Shown: in pieces, positions 1-9,695 of the stretch | How the letters are laid out: the number at the start of each line of letters is the position of its first letter | Numbering within the stretch: position 1 is the stretch's first letter | Assembly (NCBI GenBank): GCA_017861365.1 | Contig: JAGFXR010000003.1 | Location: 62,001-126,000 of the forward strand | From: Oscillospiraceae bacterium | Lineage (GTDB): Bacteria > Bacillota > Clostridia > Oscillospirales > Oscillospiraceae | DNA length: 64,000 nt | Direction: 5' to 3' | The notes under the pieces: generated by a model | Seen by the model: the letters and a program-made list of their open reading frames with translations, nothing else | Told to the model about the DNA's origin: nothing | Database searches by the model: none | Position numbers and translations under genes: made by a program

Positions 1-1057
1 AATATTCGGTTCCGTGGACGGTATCATATTCCCGGATGTCATGCAGGACAGGGTGCACAAAGGTTCTGGCCTGCTCGGTTTCCAGAACCGCCAAAAAAAT
101 CGGGGTAGGCATATAATCCATGAAAACCGCCCGCTCCTTTTGATCCATGGCCATGGTGATTTTGGCGGTGAGAAAAGCCTGCCGGTAGCTAATATAGAGG
201 TCGTTCATGTCAAAGAAGCGGTTGCTCAGGGCGGATTTCATCTCATGCCCCTCAAAAAAATCAAAGAGTTTTCCTACAAAGTTAGTCATTTCCGGACGCA
301 GACTCTGGGCGCCCCGTGCCGACTTCACCTCGCCAAAGAGCGTGACAATGGTGTTCTGAAAAACAATCGCAATCACATTGCGGTACATCTGATTTAATTG
401 AGAAACGGCAAACTCCGCGAAAGCCTTCTGGGAGGCCTGCTGGCCCACAGGTGTCACCAGAACCGCGTATTCCGGCGTCAAAGCCAGAGTTAACGCTTCA
501 GAGGCGAGGCGTTTCAGATGGGGCGGCGTTTTGGGATCAAGCATGGCCTCCAGCTTCGTGGTGATGGCAAGATTCCAGTTGCTCATCCCCTTGATGCGGC
601 TTTCCAGCTTCAGATTTGCCGCATTCAGGATCAACTCCACGATTTTAAAATCATCGTCCTTCAAGGGACGCTTTCCGAGAAAAATCATCACATGCCCGCT
701 GACCTGATTGTCTGTAACCAGTTCGCCGAAAATTCTGGGCATGTCTTTGCACGGGCCGGTATTTGCGTAAAACGGTTCGTAAAAGTCCGCCTTTCCAGAC
801 AGAAATTCGTCCAGAATAGCCCACACCCGTTCACGGTTTAACTGCTTTTTTTCGAAGATATAATCCCATTCCCGCTCCCCGATGACCTCGTTGGGATACA
901 TAGCCGTGACCTGAAAATACTGATCTGTCATCAGCACCGGGCTTTGAAACAGCGTATAGGCCGCTTTCGCCACGCCCTCCAGCCCTTGCCCTGTCACGGC
1001 CTGAAACAGCAGATAGTAGGCTTGGCTCAGCCGCCCCTTCGGATACCGCGCGGGCAT
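1..1057 (-). CDS. PucR/CdaR-type transcriptional regulator, C-terminus cut by window edge
   Basis: An open frame runs from an ATG at 1057 to the window edge with no stop (about 352 residues seen). It begins MPARYPKGRLSQAYYLLFQA and is preceded by a GGGAG ribosome site. The last visible residues (HPVLHDIREYDTVHGTE) match the segment just before the helix-turn-helix of PucR-family regulators, where the text HPxLxxLxxYDxxHGT is typical, so the DNA-binding end should lie outside the window. The N-terminal part has no motif I recognise and may be a sensory domain. Family call is by resemblance; ligand and target are unknown. Confidence 0.6.
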   Translation of the reverse strand, partial: MPARYPKGRLSQAYYLLFQAVTGQGLEGVAKAAYTLFQSPVLMTDQYFQVTAMYPNEVIGEREWDYIFEKKQLNRERVWAILDEFLSGKADFYEPFYANTGPCKDMPRIFGELVTDNQVSGHVMIFLGKRPLKDDDFKIVELILNAANLKLESRIKGMSNWNLAITTKLEAMLDPKTPPHLKRLASEALTLALTPEYAVLVTPVGQQASQKAFAEFAVSQLNQMYRNVIAIVFQNTIVTLFGEVKSARGAQSLRPEMTNFVGKLFDFFEGHEMKSALSNRFFDMNDLYISYRQAFLTAKITMAMDQKERAVFMDYMPTPIFLAVLETEQARTFVHPVLHDIREYDTVHGTEY

Positions 1058-1224
1058 GGCAGCACTCCCTCTCTCTCAGGAAATTTTGCATCTCATACAT
1101 AGACTAGTATACCATGCTTTTGACAATTTTGTCATCAAAACCTTTGGACAGCCTGTGTGCCTCGTGGGAAACTGAAGGGAAATGGATTTGTAACCTCCGG
1201 ATCAACCTGGTCGTTTAAGCCGTG

Positions 1225-1770
1225 TCAGATAATTTCCTCAATACGCTCCTGAATCGCTGAGATTGGGGCTGTCGGTTCATAGCGGGCCACCACATTACCG
1301 CTGCGGTCAAGGAGAAATTTTGTGAAATTCCACTTGATGTCGTCGGTGTTCTGATAGCCAGGGTTCATAGAGGAAAGAATTTCATCCATGCGCTTTCCCA
1401 TGGCATTGTTGAGATCAAAACCCTGGAAGGGAGCCTGCTCGGTCAGAAATTGATACAGCGGAAGGGCGGTTGGGCCGAGCACATCAATTTTTGCAAATTG
1501 CTCAAACGAAATGTTGTAACGGCTGGTGCAGAAATTATGGATTTCCTCATTGCTGCCAGGCGCTTGGTTCCCGAACTGATTGCAGGGGAAATCCATAATT
1601 TCAAAACCTCTGTCCTGGTATGTCTCATAGAGATTCTGAAGCTCATCGTATTGCGGCGTAAATCCGCAGCCGGTTGCGGTATTGACAATCAGAAGAACCT
1701 TTTTGTCATAGTGGCTGAGAGGCACCTCGCTTCCACCCTGATCCAGCACGGTAAAATCAAACACATTCAT
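1225..1770 (-). CDS. Glutathione peroxidase family thiol peroxidase
   Basis: 181 residues. Reduces hydroperoxides using thiols, in bacteria often thioredoxin rather than glutathione. The peroxidatic site is Cys35 in NTATGCGFT, encoded by TGC, so this is the cysteine and not the selenocysteine form. The family motif FPCNQFGNQ (about 61-69, supplying a second Cys and the tetrad Gln) and the WNF motif near residue 150 are present. I chose the second ATG because GGAGG at 1778-1782 sits at good spacing before it; an in-frame start seven codons upstream has no such site. It has its own promoter and stands alone. Confidence 0.92.
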   Translation of the reverse strand: MNVFDFTVLDQGGSEVPLSHYDKKVLLIVNTATGCGFTPQYDELQNLYETYQDRGFEIMDFPCNQFGNQAPGSNEEIHNFCTSRYNISFEQFAKIDVLGPTALPLYQFLTEQAPFQGFDLNNAMGKRMDEILSSMNPGYQNTDDIKWNFTKFLLDRSGNVVARYEPTAPISAIQERIEEII

Positions 1771-1824
1771 TGGAATACCTCCATCAATCAATTAATAGTA
1801 ACCATAAATATTTTTCACAATCAT

Positions 1825-1853
1825 ATTGTATAAAATTAAAATAGAAATGTCAA
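1825..1853 (-). promoter_or_regulatory. Sigma-A promoter of the glutathione peroxidase gene
   Basis: On the minus strand TTGACA (1848-1853), 17-base spacer and TACAAT (1825-1830), about 55 bases before the start codon. Confidence 0.75.
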
Positions 1854-1910
1854 GCGTCTTTTTTACATTTTTGTGCATGGCGTCCTGTGGCATTTAGCAA
1901 AGCGTGGCTT

Positions 1911-1958
1911 GAAGACAAACAGAAGACCGCCCATATGGGCGGTCTTCTGTTTGTCTTC
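1911..1958 (-). terminator. 48-base perfect palindrome downstream of hppA
   Basis: Both arms of 24 bases match exactly, with CATATG at the centre. It lies 50 bases past the hppA stop and just before the glutathione peroxidase promoter, so it most likely ends hppA transcription. A clear U-run is missing after the stem; the stem is unusually long and perfect. Confidence 0.65.
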
Positions 1959-2008
1959 ATAATAAATGATTCGCTGAGCGCTGATGCACGCGGGTCATAC
2001 CAAGTCAA

Positions 2009-4015
2009 TCACTTGAGGAACGGAGCGATGATGAGAGAGATGGTGCCCATGACTTTAATCAGAGCGTTCAGAGAGGGGCCGGCGGTGTCCTTAAACGGAT
2101 CGCCTACAGTATCGCCCACAACAGCGGCCTTATGGGCATCACTGCCCTTACCGCCGTGCTTGCCGCCCTCGATATACTTTTTCGCGTTATCCCAAGCGCC
2201 GCCGGCGTTGGCCATATAGACGGCCATTAAGAAGCCCGTAACGGTGCCGCCTGCCAGCATGCCGCCCAGCGCCAGCTTGCCCAGGCCGAACCCAACCAGA
2301 ACGGGGACGCCTACAGCAAGCAGTCCAGGGGCAATCATCTGCCGAATGGCGGCTTTGGTGGAAATGTCAACGCAGGCCGCGTAATCGGGCTTTGCCGTTC
2401 CTTCCATCAGGCCAGGAATGTCCCGGAATTGACGGCGGACTTCCTCAATCATCTTCATGGCCGCGTTACCGACGGATTCCATGGCGAAAGCGGAAAAGAG
2501 GAAGGGCAGACCGCCGCCGATGAACACGCCGATGATGGTTTTAGGCACCAAAATATCAATGGCATCAATGCCCGCGCTGCTGGCATAGGCATTAAACAGC
2601 ACGACAGCGGTCAAAGCCGCTGAGCCGATGGCGAAGCCCTTTGCCACGGCGGCGGTGGTGTTGCCCACGGAGTCAAGCTTGTCTGTGGTCTTGCGGACGG
2701 AGGCGTCCAGACCGGCCATTTCGGCAATGCCTCCGGCGTTGTCCGCCACAGGACCGAAGGAGTCGATGGCGACGATCATGCCTGCCGTGGAGAGCATGGC
2801 CATCGCGGCGATGGCGATACCGTAGACATCCGCCGCGGTATAAGAGGCCATAATAGCGATACAGATGGTGATCAGGGGCAGTGCGGTGCTCTTCATACCC
2901 ACGGACAGGCCGGCAATCAGGTTGGTTGCCGCGCCGGTGAGGCTGGACTCCGCGATGTGCTGTGTGGGCTTGTAGCTATGAGAGGTATAATACTCAGTGA
3001 TCAGACCGATGACAATATTCACGACCAGTCCGCAGACCACGGAGATGAACACCCGCATCGGGGTGATGGTAATGTCGCTTGTAATGCCGCTGTAATGGTA
3101 CTCAGCCGGGAGCAGCGCGTAAACCGCGACCAGAGCACCCACAGCCGTCAGGATGTTGGTGCCCCAAAGCCCCTTATTCAGGGCGAACTGGGGATTGGCG
3201 TTCTCACCGGTTCTCACAAGGAAGCTGGAGAGCATGGAGGCCAGAATACCGATGACCCCGATGGCAATAAACAGATAAACGCCGTTTGAATGGGCGCCGA
3301 ATACCTTGTTGCCGATGAGCAGGCCCGCGACGGCAGTGGCGGCGTAGGACTCAAACAGGTCCGCGCCCATACCAGCGGTGTCGCCCACGTTATCGCCCAC
3401 GTTGTCGGCGATGACGGCGGGGTTGCGGGGGTCATCCTCGGGAATGCCGGCCTCGACCTTACCCACCAGATCCGCGCCCACATCGGCGGCCTTGGTGAAG
3501 ATTCCGCCGCCGACACGGGCGAACAGGGCAATGGCGCTGGCGCCAAAGGCGAAGGAATCAATGGTTTCGGCGTCTCCAAAGATTAAAAACAGGGCGGATA
3601 CGCCCAGCAGTCCCAGACCGGCCACAGAGAAGCCCATGACCGCGCCCGCCCGGAAGGAGACACCCAGTGCCTTATTCAGGCTGGTGCGGGCAGCCTCCGT
3701 GGTGCGGCAGTTTGCCCGGGTGGTGATGGACATACCAATGTATCCCGCGATGCCGGAGGATACCGCGCCCACCAGGAAAGCGACCGCGCCCTCCCATGTT
3801 TTAATGACAAACAGAATTGCGAAAATGGCGACAACAAAAGGAATGAGCGTTTTGTACTGGCGGTTTAAATAAGCCATCGCGCCTTCCTGAATCGCGGATG
3901 AGATTTCCTGCATTTTGCTGTTGCCGGGGTTTTCTTTCAGAACATTTTGTGCGAAAAAAATGGCCGCAATCAGGCCCAGAAGACCTGCGGCGATACCCCA
4001 AACTGGCATTGACAA
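2009..4015 (-). CDS. hppA: Membrane-bound pyrophosphate-energised cation pump
   Basis: About 668 residues, the usual size for the 16-helix membrane pyrophosphatases, which hydrolyse pyrophosphate and move H+ or Na+ out of the cytosol. The signature region [20 protein letters not shown] and the following [15 protein letters not shown] are present. The stretch [10 protein letters not shown] has Ala where potassium-independent enzymes have Lys, so it should be the K+-dependent type; H+ versus Na+ cannot be told by eye. I place the start at a TTG (4015) with GGGGAGG eight bases upstream; the ATG two codons on is the alternative. A 150-base leader separates it from its promoter. Confidence 0.95.
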   Translation of the reverse strand: MSMPVWGIAAGLLGLIAAIFFAQNVLKENPGNSKMQEISSAIQEGAMAYLNRQYKTLIPFVVAIFAILFVIKTWEGAVAFLVGAVSSGIAGYIGMSITTRANCRTTEAARTSLNKALGVSFRAGAVMGFSVAGLGLLGVSALFLIFGDAETIDSFAFGASAIALFARVGGGIFTKAADVGADLVGKVEAGIPEDDPRNPAVIADNVGDNVGDTAGMGADLFESYAATAVAGLLIGNKVFGAHSNGVYLFIAIGVIGILASMLSSFLVRTGENANPQFALNKGLWGTNILTAVGALVAVYALLPAEYHYSGITSDITITPMRVFISVVCGLVVNIVIGLITEYYTSHSYKPTQHIAESSLTGAATNLIAGLSVGMKSTALPLITICIAIMASYTAADVYGIAIAAMAMLSTAGMIVAIDSFGPVADNAGGIAEMAGLDASVRKTTDKLDSVGNTTAAVAKGFAIGSAALTAVVLFNAYASSAGIDAIDILVPKTIIGVFIGGGLPFLFSAFAMESVGNAAMKMIEEVRRQFRDIPGLMEGTAKPDYAACVDISTKAAIRQMIAPGLLAVGVPVLVGFGLGKLALGGMLAGGTVTGFLMAVYMANAGGAWDNAKKYIEGGKHGGKGSDAHKAAVVGDTVGDPFKDTAGPSLNALIKVMGTISLIIAPFLK

Positions 4016-4171
4016 TTTGTTTTCCTCCCCATGTTTGTTTTGCGCGGTATCTGTGCTGTCCCGTAAACGCAACGTATGTCATGAAGCAGGAGCGCACCTT
4101 TGCCCGTTTGGGCGAAACCCTCATCCGCCCGGCGCAGAGATGCAAGGAGCAGCAAATTTCACGCATTGAAG

Positions 4172-4200
4172 ATAATAGCACAATTTGCCGCTAAATGCAA
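4172..4200 (-). promoter_or_regulatory. Sigma-A promoter of hppA
   Basis: Minus strand TTGCAT (4195-4200), 17-base spacer, TATTAT (4172-4177). Transcription would start near 4165 and leave a roughly 150-base, GC-rich untranslated leader before hppA. Confidence 0.65.
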
Positions 4201-4280
4201 TTACAAATTACAGCGCATTGACTATATTCATGGAGGGGGATCAAAGGGGTGCGTTCCGCCCCGCGCAGTTGAACCGTGGG

Positions 4281-4472
4281 TCACAGCCGGTCTGCGACGA
4301 AAAAAACCAGACACAGGACCATGACTGTCCCCGAACCTGTCAGCGCAACGCCAGCGCCCAGCAGGAGCACTGTTCCCAGCGGAGCCAGTCTGGAGTGGAA
4401 CTTTGCCGCCGCCGCAAAGCAGGCAAGCCCGGCCAGCGCGCACAGCAGAAACGCGGTGATGTAAGCATCCAT
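4281..4472 (-). CDS. Small membrane protein of unknown function
   Basis: 63 residues with two hydrophobic stretches (about 5-22 and 31-60) joined by a short basic loop KFHSR, so probably a two-helix inner-membrane protein. AGGAG seven bases before the ATG at 4472 decides the start. It follows alanine dehydrogenase by 51 bases on the same strand and is likely cotranscribed. I recognise no family. Confidence 0.55.
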   Translation of the reverse strand: MDAYITAFLLCALAGLACFAAAAKFHSRLAPLGTVLLLGAGVALTGSGTVMVLCLVFFVADRL

Positions 4473-4523
4473 GAACATGCTCCTCTCGATGTTGCGGACT
4501 GTATTGACCTGTTCCGGCGGGGA

Positions 4524-5639
4524 TTAAAACAAGTCCGCGTCCGGCGTATACCGCAGCCCCTGCTCCTCGGCCACCAGCCGGTTGGTCAGGCTGCCTTGAT
4601 AGACATTCAGGCCGCGCCGGAGCGCGCAGTCCCCGCTCATGGCCTTCTCCGCTCCAAGCTCTGCGATCCGCAGGGCATAGGGCAGCGTGGCGTTGGTGAG
4701 GGCGAAGGTGGAGGTGCGGGGCACCGCGCCCGGCATATTCGCCACGGCGTAATGGGTCACACCGTGGCGTACAAACGTGGGATTTTCGTGGGTAGTGGTG
4801 TGGTCAATGGTTTCCACAATGCCGCCCTGGTCAATGGCCACATCCATGATGACTGTTCCCGGGCGCATACCCCAGACCATCTCCTCGGTCACCAGCTTGG
4901 GTGCCTTGCCACCAGGAATCAGAACCGCGCCGATGACCAGATCCGCTTGCTCCACTACCCGGGCGATGTTGAAGGGATTGGACATGAGAGTGACGATGCG
5001 CCCGCCGAACAGGTCATCCAGATATGCGAGCCTTGGGATGTTGATGTCCAGCACCGTCACCTGCGCCCCCATGCCGATGGCCATTTTAATGGCGTTGGCG
5101 CCTACGGTGCCGCCGCCGATCACCGCGACTCGGGCCGGTTCCACCCCCGGCATGCCGCATAGGAGCATCCCCCGGCCGCCCTGGGTCTTTTCCAGCAGAT
5201 GAGCGCCCACCTGAACCGCCATACGCCCCGCCACCTCGCTGGTGGGATAGAGCAGAGGCAGCATTCCGTTGTCCTGCTGTACGGTCTCGTAGGCGATGCC
5301 GATCACCTTTTTTTCCAGCAAGGCGCGTGTCAGGGCCGGGTTGGGCGCCAAATGCAGGTAGGTAAACACAATCTGATGCTCCCGCATCAGGTCTAGCTCC
5401 ATGAGTATCGGTTCCTTGACCTTGATGATCAGTTCCGCGATATTGTAGATATCCCGGGCGGTTTTCAGGATTTTAGCTCCCTCCCGCTCAAAATCAAGAT
5501 CGGAAAATCCGCTGCCCACACCGGCCTGGGTCTCAATATAAACCTTATGCCCCGCCCGCACAAAGGCATCCACCCCCGCAGGGGTAATCGCCACCCGGTC
5601 TTCCTGTTCCTTGACTTCCTTAGGTACGCCGATCAGCAT
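4524..5639 (-). CDS. ald: Alanine dehydrogenase
   Basis: 371 residues, the standard length. Interconverts L-alanine and pyruvate plus ammonia with NAD. It starts with the family text MLIGVPKEVKEQEDRVAITP; the substrate-site KVKEP and HLAPN motifs and the NAD-binding GGGTVGANA (about 173-181) are all present, as is DQGGIVET further on. GGAGG precedes the ATG at 5639 at good spacing; a longer upstream reading frame is GC-rich filler. It lies downstream of the dnaD/dnaC pair with a 73-base gap containing a GC-rich hairpin. Confidence 0.96.
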   Translation of the reverse strand: MLIGVPKEVKEQEDRVAITPAGVDAFVRAGHKVYIETQAGVGSGFSDLDFEREGAKILKTARDIYNIAELIIKVKEPILMELDLMREHQIVFTYLHLAPNPALTRALLEKKVIGIAYETVQQDNGMLPLLYPTSEVAGRMAVQVGAHLLEKTQGGRGMLLCGMPGVEPARVAVIGGGTVGANAIKMAIGMGAQVTVLDINIPRLAYLDDLFGGRIVTLMSNPFNIARVVEQADLVIGAVLIPGGKAPKLVTEEMVWGMRPGTVIMDVAIDQGGIVETIDHTTTHENPTFVRHGVTHYAVANMPGAVPRTSTFALTNATLPYALRIAELGAEKAMSGDCALRRGLNVYQGSLTNRLVAEEQGLRYTPDADLF

Positions 5640-5712
5640 CGTTCTGACCCTCCTCAAGATCGTTTCGTTACGAACCGAGCGCCGCGACGCGGCGGGACGA
5701 AAGTGGGCCGGG

Positions 5713-6714
5713 TTATCCCGGTCTGCGCAGCAGCCGGATATCCTGCCCGAAAAACGGAAGCACCCGATATTCCCCCTCCAGGCGCGACGCGATCTGGGGG
5801 GTATATTTTTTCCGAACCTCATCCATGGAGAGGTTGGAGGAAATCACGGTTCGCTTCCCAGCCAGAAGGCGGCTGTTAACCAGCTGATAAAGTGCCGACT
5901 GCACAAAGGGTGTGGTGAGCTCCGCGCCCAGGTCGTCCAAAATCAGCAGGTCACAGTTGAGATAGCGGTGAGTCTCGTCCCTGGCGTCCCGCGCCGCCTC
6001 GGTGTCCCGGGCAAATTTCTGGGACTCAAAGGCGGAGAAGATATTTCCCGCCGTGTCGTACACCACGGAATACCCCTGCTCCGACACCATCCGGGCGATG
6101 CAGGCGGATAAAAAGGTTTTTCCCAGGCCCGTGGAGCCGGTTAAAAACAGATTCGCAAAGGGAAAACTGCCGAACCGCCGGGCATACTCCCGGCAAAAAT
6201 CGCTCACCAGCTTCATGTTCTGCCGGGGAGATTTCCCGATGGCGGGATCATAGGCGTCGGGGTACCACTCCAGTGAAAACCGCTCGAAGGATTGCTCTCC
6301 CAGATCCAGCAGCTTGGACAGCTCTCGGATCTGCTCCTCGGCGCAAAGCTTTTTCAGGCAGCCGCAGAGCTCACCGTTTTTTCGCCCGGTATCCCCGCAC
6401 CTCAGGCAGTCGGGCTTGTCATCCAGAATGTCAGGCGGATAGCCCGCCTGCTCCAGTAGCTGCGCCCGCTCGGACTGAAGCCGCCCGTTCTCGGCACGGA
6501 TAGCGTTTAAGTGTCCCTCGGGGTTGCCCTGGGACGACAGGGCGGCGCGGGCAATCCGCACCAGGGTTTTCCGAAGAGCACCGTCCAGCTCCGCCAGACG
6601 GGGCAGCTTACGGTAAAGCTCCTCCCGCCGCGCGGCAAGCTCCCGCTCCCGCTGCCTCCGGCGGGACTCCAGCCGGGCCGATGCCCTCCGGATTACAGTT
6701 GCGTCATAGGACAT
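5713..6714 (-). CDS. dnaC: DnaC/DnaI-like helicase-loading ATPase
   Basis: 333 residues. AAA+ ATPase of the DnaC/DnaI/IstB group, likely loading the replicative helicase. Residues 1-90 are a basic, coiled-coil-like region; a Cys cluster follows (CLRCGDTGRKNGELCGC, about 103-119) that resembles the zinc-binding N-domain of DnaI; then Walker A GSTGLGKT, Walker B LLILDDLG, sensor-like VISSNLS and an arginine finger region near SRLEGEYR. The gene begins directly after the stop codon of the DnaD-like gene, whose last codons carry its GGAGG ribosome site, indicating translational coupling and a shared role. Confidence 0.85.
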   Translation of the reverse strand: MSYDATVIRRASARLESRRRQRERELAARREELYRKLPRLAELDGALRKTLVRIARAALSSQGNPEGHLNAIRAENGRLQSERAQLLEQAGYPPDILDDKPDCLRCGDTGRKNGELCGCLKKLCAEEQIRELSKLLDLGEQSFERFSLEWYPDAYDPAIGKSPRQNMKLVSDFCREYARRFGSFPFANLFLTGSTGLGKTFLSACIARMVSEQGYSVVYDTAGNIFSAFESQKFARDTEAARDARDETHRYLNCDLLILDDLGAELTTPFVQSALYQLVNSRLLAGKRTVISSNLSMDEVRKKYTPQIASRLEGEYRVLPFFGQDIRLLRRPG

Positions 6715-7656
6715 TTACCGCGCCTCCTGGTTTCGCATAAATTGCTCCAGCCAGTCCGCGTCCTGACGCAGGGCGCTGGCCGTGCTGGCCTGCTTTTCCA
6801 CGTCCTGGGCTCGTTTGCGCTCGGAATCTCCGGCCTCGACTTGAGCCACGGTATGTAAGCCCTTTTCATGCCACCGCTTCAAAATGGAATTCATATAGCT
6901 CCAGTTCAGAGACTGCTTTTTCATAATGGTGCGCTCATACGCAAGGCGCACCGCGTCGTCGCCAAAGCCCATCTCCACCCAGGAAGCAAGATAGTCCCGC
7001 TCCCGGTCGATGGGCGGACGTCCCGTAATCTGCAGGACGGGCAGAAGGCTTCCCTCGCGGGTGCGCAGAAACGCCTGGCGCTTTAAATATTCCTCCGCCG
7101 CTTCGGCGGAGTCGACGCCTTTTTCACGCCAGCGCTCCGCCTCTTTTTTAATCTGGGGAAGGCGCGGGCGGCGGCCCTCTCCGTATTTGCGCTCCGTCTC
7201 CTCCACGCACCAGCTGACCAGAATCATGACAACCTCTGCGGGAAGGGCGTAATAGTCGTAAATCAGGTAGAGGGTTTTTAAATCTGCCGGCGACAGAAAT
7301 TTTCCCAGCCGCCGTTCTACCTCCGGCACCAGCATGGCAAAGGGGGAGGTTCCCTCCAGCTCCCGCGCCAAATCCGCGGAGGTATATTCGGGGGGCTCCT
7401 CCAGCGCGGGACGGGATGGGGGCGGTTCGGGGGCAGCCTCGCCGGAGATCAGCTCCAGCCGCGTCAGAGCGTCTCCGGCCGCGTCCAGCCGCTCCGCCGT
7501 CCACCGCAGCAGCTTGCGGGTTCCCTCACGGTTCTCGCCCCGCAGCAGCGCCAGATACAGCAGAGCGGCGTCTCCCGCTCCGTGTTTGATCAGCCGGTCC
7601 GCGGCCTCCGCGGTCATCGCGACAATGCCGCCGGGCAAACAGGTATTCGCTGGCAT
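6715..7656 (-). CDS. dnaD: DnaD-domain replication initiation protein
   Basis: 313 residues. The central and C-terminal part (about 100-270) carries DnaD/DnaB2-type helices including LIYDYYALPAEVVMILVSWC and the family-like ending NWSYMNSILKRWHEKGL, which matches the YxxxIxxxW pattern of DnaD C-terminal domains. Residues 60-95 are a low-complexity acidic/proline linker. The ATG at 7656 is preceded by GGAG at good spacing and is preferred to an ATG eleven codons upstream. Coupled to the helicase-loader gene. Confidence 0.85.
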   Translation of the reverse strand: MPANTCLPGGIVAMTAEAADRLIKHGAGDAALLYLALLRGENREGTRKLLRWTAERLDAAGDALTRLELISGEAAPEPPPSRPALEEPPEYTSADLARELEGTSPFAMLVPEVERRLGKFLSPADLKTLYLIYDYYALPAEVVMILVSWCVEETERKYGEGRRPRLPQIKKEAERWREKGVDSAEAAEEYLKRQAFLRTREGSLLPVLQITGRPPIDRERDYLASWVEMGFGDDAVRLAYERTIMKKQSLNWSYMNSILKRWHEKGLHTVAQVEAGDSERKRAQDVEKQASTASALRQDADWLEQFMRNQEAR

Positions 7657-7810
7657 GGTTTCTTCTCCTTCGCAGACGATGTAGGCCATTTCTCGTTTGC
7701 TTTATTTTACACGAAAACCTGTGCGTTGTCTAATGAAAATAATCGTGATTTGATCCTTTTCGGTGCCCGGTTCACTCCGCTCAGAGCGCCGGAGTGTTTT
7801 CGCGGGCGGT

Positions 7811-9352
7811 TTAAAGCGCCGCGTCCGGATGCTCCGAATCGGAAAAGATGGTGACTCTGTTTTTCCCGTTGTGCTTTGAGCGGTACATTGCGATATCCGC
7901 GCTGACGACCAGATCCTGCACCGGCGCGGTGCCCTCCACGATTCCGATGCTGAGTGACGCGCTGAGATGATCTCCGTACTGGGAAAAATCATAATGATCC
8001 ACGCTGATTCTGATGGCCTCCGCCAGCTGATAGGCCTTGTCCATGTCCGTATTCTCCAGAATCACGACGTATTCATCTCCGCCGAAGCGGACCGCCTTGG
8101 CTCCGCTTCCGATCTTCTCCTTGATACACCGGGCAACCGCCTTGAGCACCTCGTCTCCGGCATAATGGCCGTAGAGGTCGTTGATGGATTTAAAGTCATC
8201 AAGATCAATAAACAGCAGGGTGAACATCATCCCATTCGGTTCTGCCTGACCGATGGTGTAATAGTTGTCCATAAAATATTGTTTGCTGTAAAGCCCTGTG
8301 AGCTGATCCATAACGGATTTTTCAATCAGCATGTCCTTTTCCGCCTGAAGCTGCCGCTTTTTTGCTGTAATGTCGGTCAGCGTCATCAATTTGGCCGAAT
8401 CCGGGCGGTCAGCGTCAATGGGATATTGGGTCATCAGAAGAGTGTGTTCCTCGTCCCCGGCTCTGATGGTTGTCTCATGCTGCTTATAGTTGACGTCGAA
8501 CTGGTATTCGTCGATATAACGCGTGACGATGTCGCCTGTTTCTATGCTGCTGTTTCGCAGTATTTCCTTGGCCACCCGGTTGATGCTCATAATTCTGAGA
8601 CTTTTATGGAGGATGATCACGCCGTCGCTGGAGTTTAGAAACAGCTTCTGGTAAATATATTTGGTCTGCAGGTTAAAAAGCCTGTGTCGCATGATGGAAA
8701 TAAACAGGAACGAAACAAAAATGAATATGGCAAAATACATCAGGGAGAGCTTTATGTTGATATGAAACAGGGATGGCAGGATATATTCGGAGAAGACGCT
8801 GATGACAAGTGCCAGTCCGATTCCGGCGCATATGTAGTTGATTTGCACCTTGAGACGGGGATCTGTCACGCGCCGGTACCGCATTGCGATCAAAAGCAGG
8901 GCATATAAAGCCGGAACACTGAAGATGAAGCTCATCAGCGGCGCCACAGGCAGTTCGTCCATCCGCCAGAAGGTTGGATCGGAATAATCAATGGGAAACA
9001 GGTATCTGCTTAAAATCGTGAGTGTGTTTAAGGCGACAATGCTGTAAAATACCCAATCAAGCTTTTTCTTCAAAAGCCGATAGACGAACTGCAGAAAGAA
9101 AATGGCGAGATTGAGCATGCTGATCCAGTAGACGGTCTTTAAAATCAGGTCGGACAAAGAGCTGCCGCTATAGATAGAGCTTGCGCTCAACAGCATCCAC
9201 ACCAGAATCACGCTTAAAAAGGCCAGAAAGGACTCGTTTATTTTGTCATGGCTTTTATTTAAATAAACATAGCTCCAGATAAACACCATGCTTGCATACA
9301 TCATGGCAACCAACAAAAATTGCAGCAAGGCCAGCCCCCCATGTCCAGGCAT
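7811..9352 (-). CDS. Membrane diguanylate cyclase (7TM-PAS-GGDEF)
   Basis: 513 residues. Makes cyclic di-GMP from two GTP. The first 225 residues hold about seven hydrophobic segments, resembling the 7TM module found before histidine kinases; a PAS-like stretch follows (about 235-335), then DQLTGLYSK and the catalytic GGDEY within KAVRFGGDEYVV. The product-inhibition site RxxD is absent: its positions read Gly and Ala, so feedback by c-di-GMP would not be expected by this route. The ATG at 9352 has AGGGTGG eight bases upstream; a GTG four codons earlier lacks a site. Confidence 0.88.
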   Translation of the reverse strand: MPGHGGLALLQFLLVAMMYASMVFIWSYVYLNKSHDKINESFLAFLSVILVWMLLSASSIYSGSSLSDLILKTVYWISMLNLAIFFLQFVYRLLKKKLDWVFYSIVALNTLTILSRYLFPIDYSDPTFWRMDELPVAPLMSFIFSVPALYALLLIAMRYRRVTDPRLKVQINYICAGIGLALVISVFSEYILPSLFHINIKLSLMYFAIFIFVSFLFISIMRHRLFNLQTKYIYQKLFLNSSDGVIILHKSLRIMSINRVAKEILRNSSIETGDIVTRYIDEYQFDVNYKQHETTIRAGDEEHTLLMTQYPIDADRPDSAKLMTLTDITAKKRQLQAEKDMLIEKSVMDQLTGLYSKQYFMDNYYTIGQAEPNGMMFTLLFIDLDDFKSINDLYGHYAGDEVLKAVARCIKEKIGSGAKAVRFGGDEYVVILENTDMDKAYQLAEAIRISVDHYDFSQYGDHLSASLSIGIVEGTAPVQDLVVSADIAMYRSKHNGKNRVTIFSDSEHPDAAL

Positions 9353-9695
9353 CGTTTGAACCACCCTGAATGACCCGGATAACGGCGCTTACCTGTCCCG
9401 CACCGGGGCCAGGGCCAGACCGAACCGATTCATTCGTGTAACAGAATATTAAGAATTTTAAACTCAGGATGCCTACTTGTATATTATATTCGAATCTTTC
9501 CTTTATTGCAATGAAATGTGTGTTTTTTGAATTATTGTGGTAAATATTGATATATTATGGGGAATAACGCCGCGTTATCATGACAATGGGGACAGCCTGG
9601 CCCAATCCCGCGTGCTGGAGATATGCGCGGCGGCTGTGTCCTCCCCGACGCCGAAGGGAGAAGCGCACAGCGCCGCGCCGGTGGGATGGGGGTCA
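9353..9695. other. Intergenic stretch: cyclase promoter and long leader
   Basis: On the minus strand TTGCAA (9506-9511), 17-base spacer and TATAAT (9483-9488) form a strong promoter for the cyclase gene, leaving a leader of about 120 bases, GC-rich in its second half. I looked for a c-di-GMP riboswitch core there and did not see one. The right part (9590-9690) is GC-rich with no gene I can support. Confidence 0.55.

Noticed and set aside
831-1100. 89-residue minus-strand ORF
   Set aside because: It lies in another frame of the PucR-like gene, has Arg/Gly-rich filler composition and no motif; the long open frame starting at 1057 explains the sequence.
1225-1770. Selenoprotein form of glutathione peroxidase
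   Set aside because: The active-site codon is TGC, not TGA, and the frame is complete without readthrough.
4185-5162. 325-residue plus-strand ORF opposite alanine dehydrogenase
   Set aside because: GC-rich antisense frame with His/Gly/Arg-rich, motif-free protein; the same reasoning removes the long frames opposite the kinase (41006-42499), the hydrolase (24663-25901) and the PucR/PreA genes (28909-30642).
9353-9482. c-di-GMP riboswitch in the cyclase leader
   Set aside because: The conserved core of neither known class is visible.
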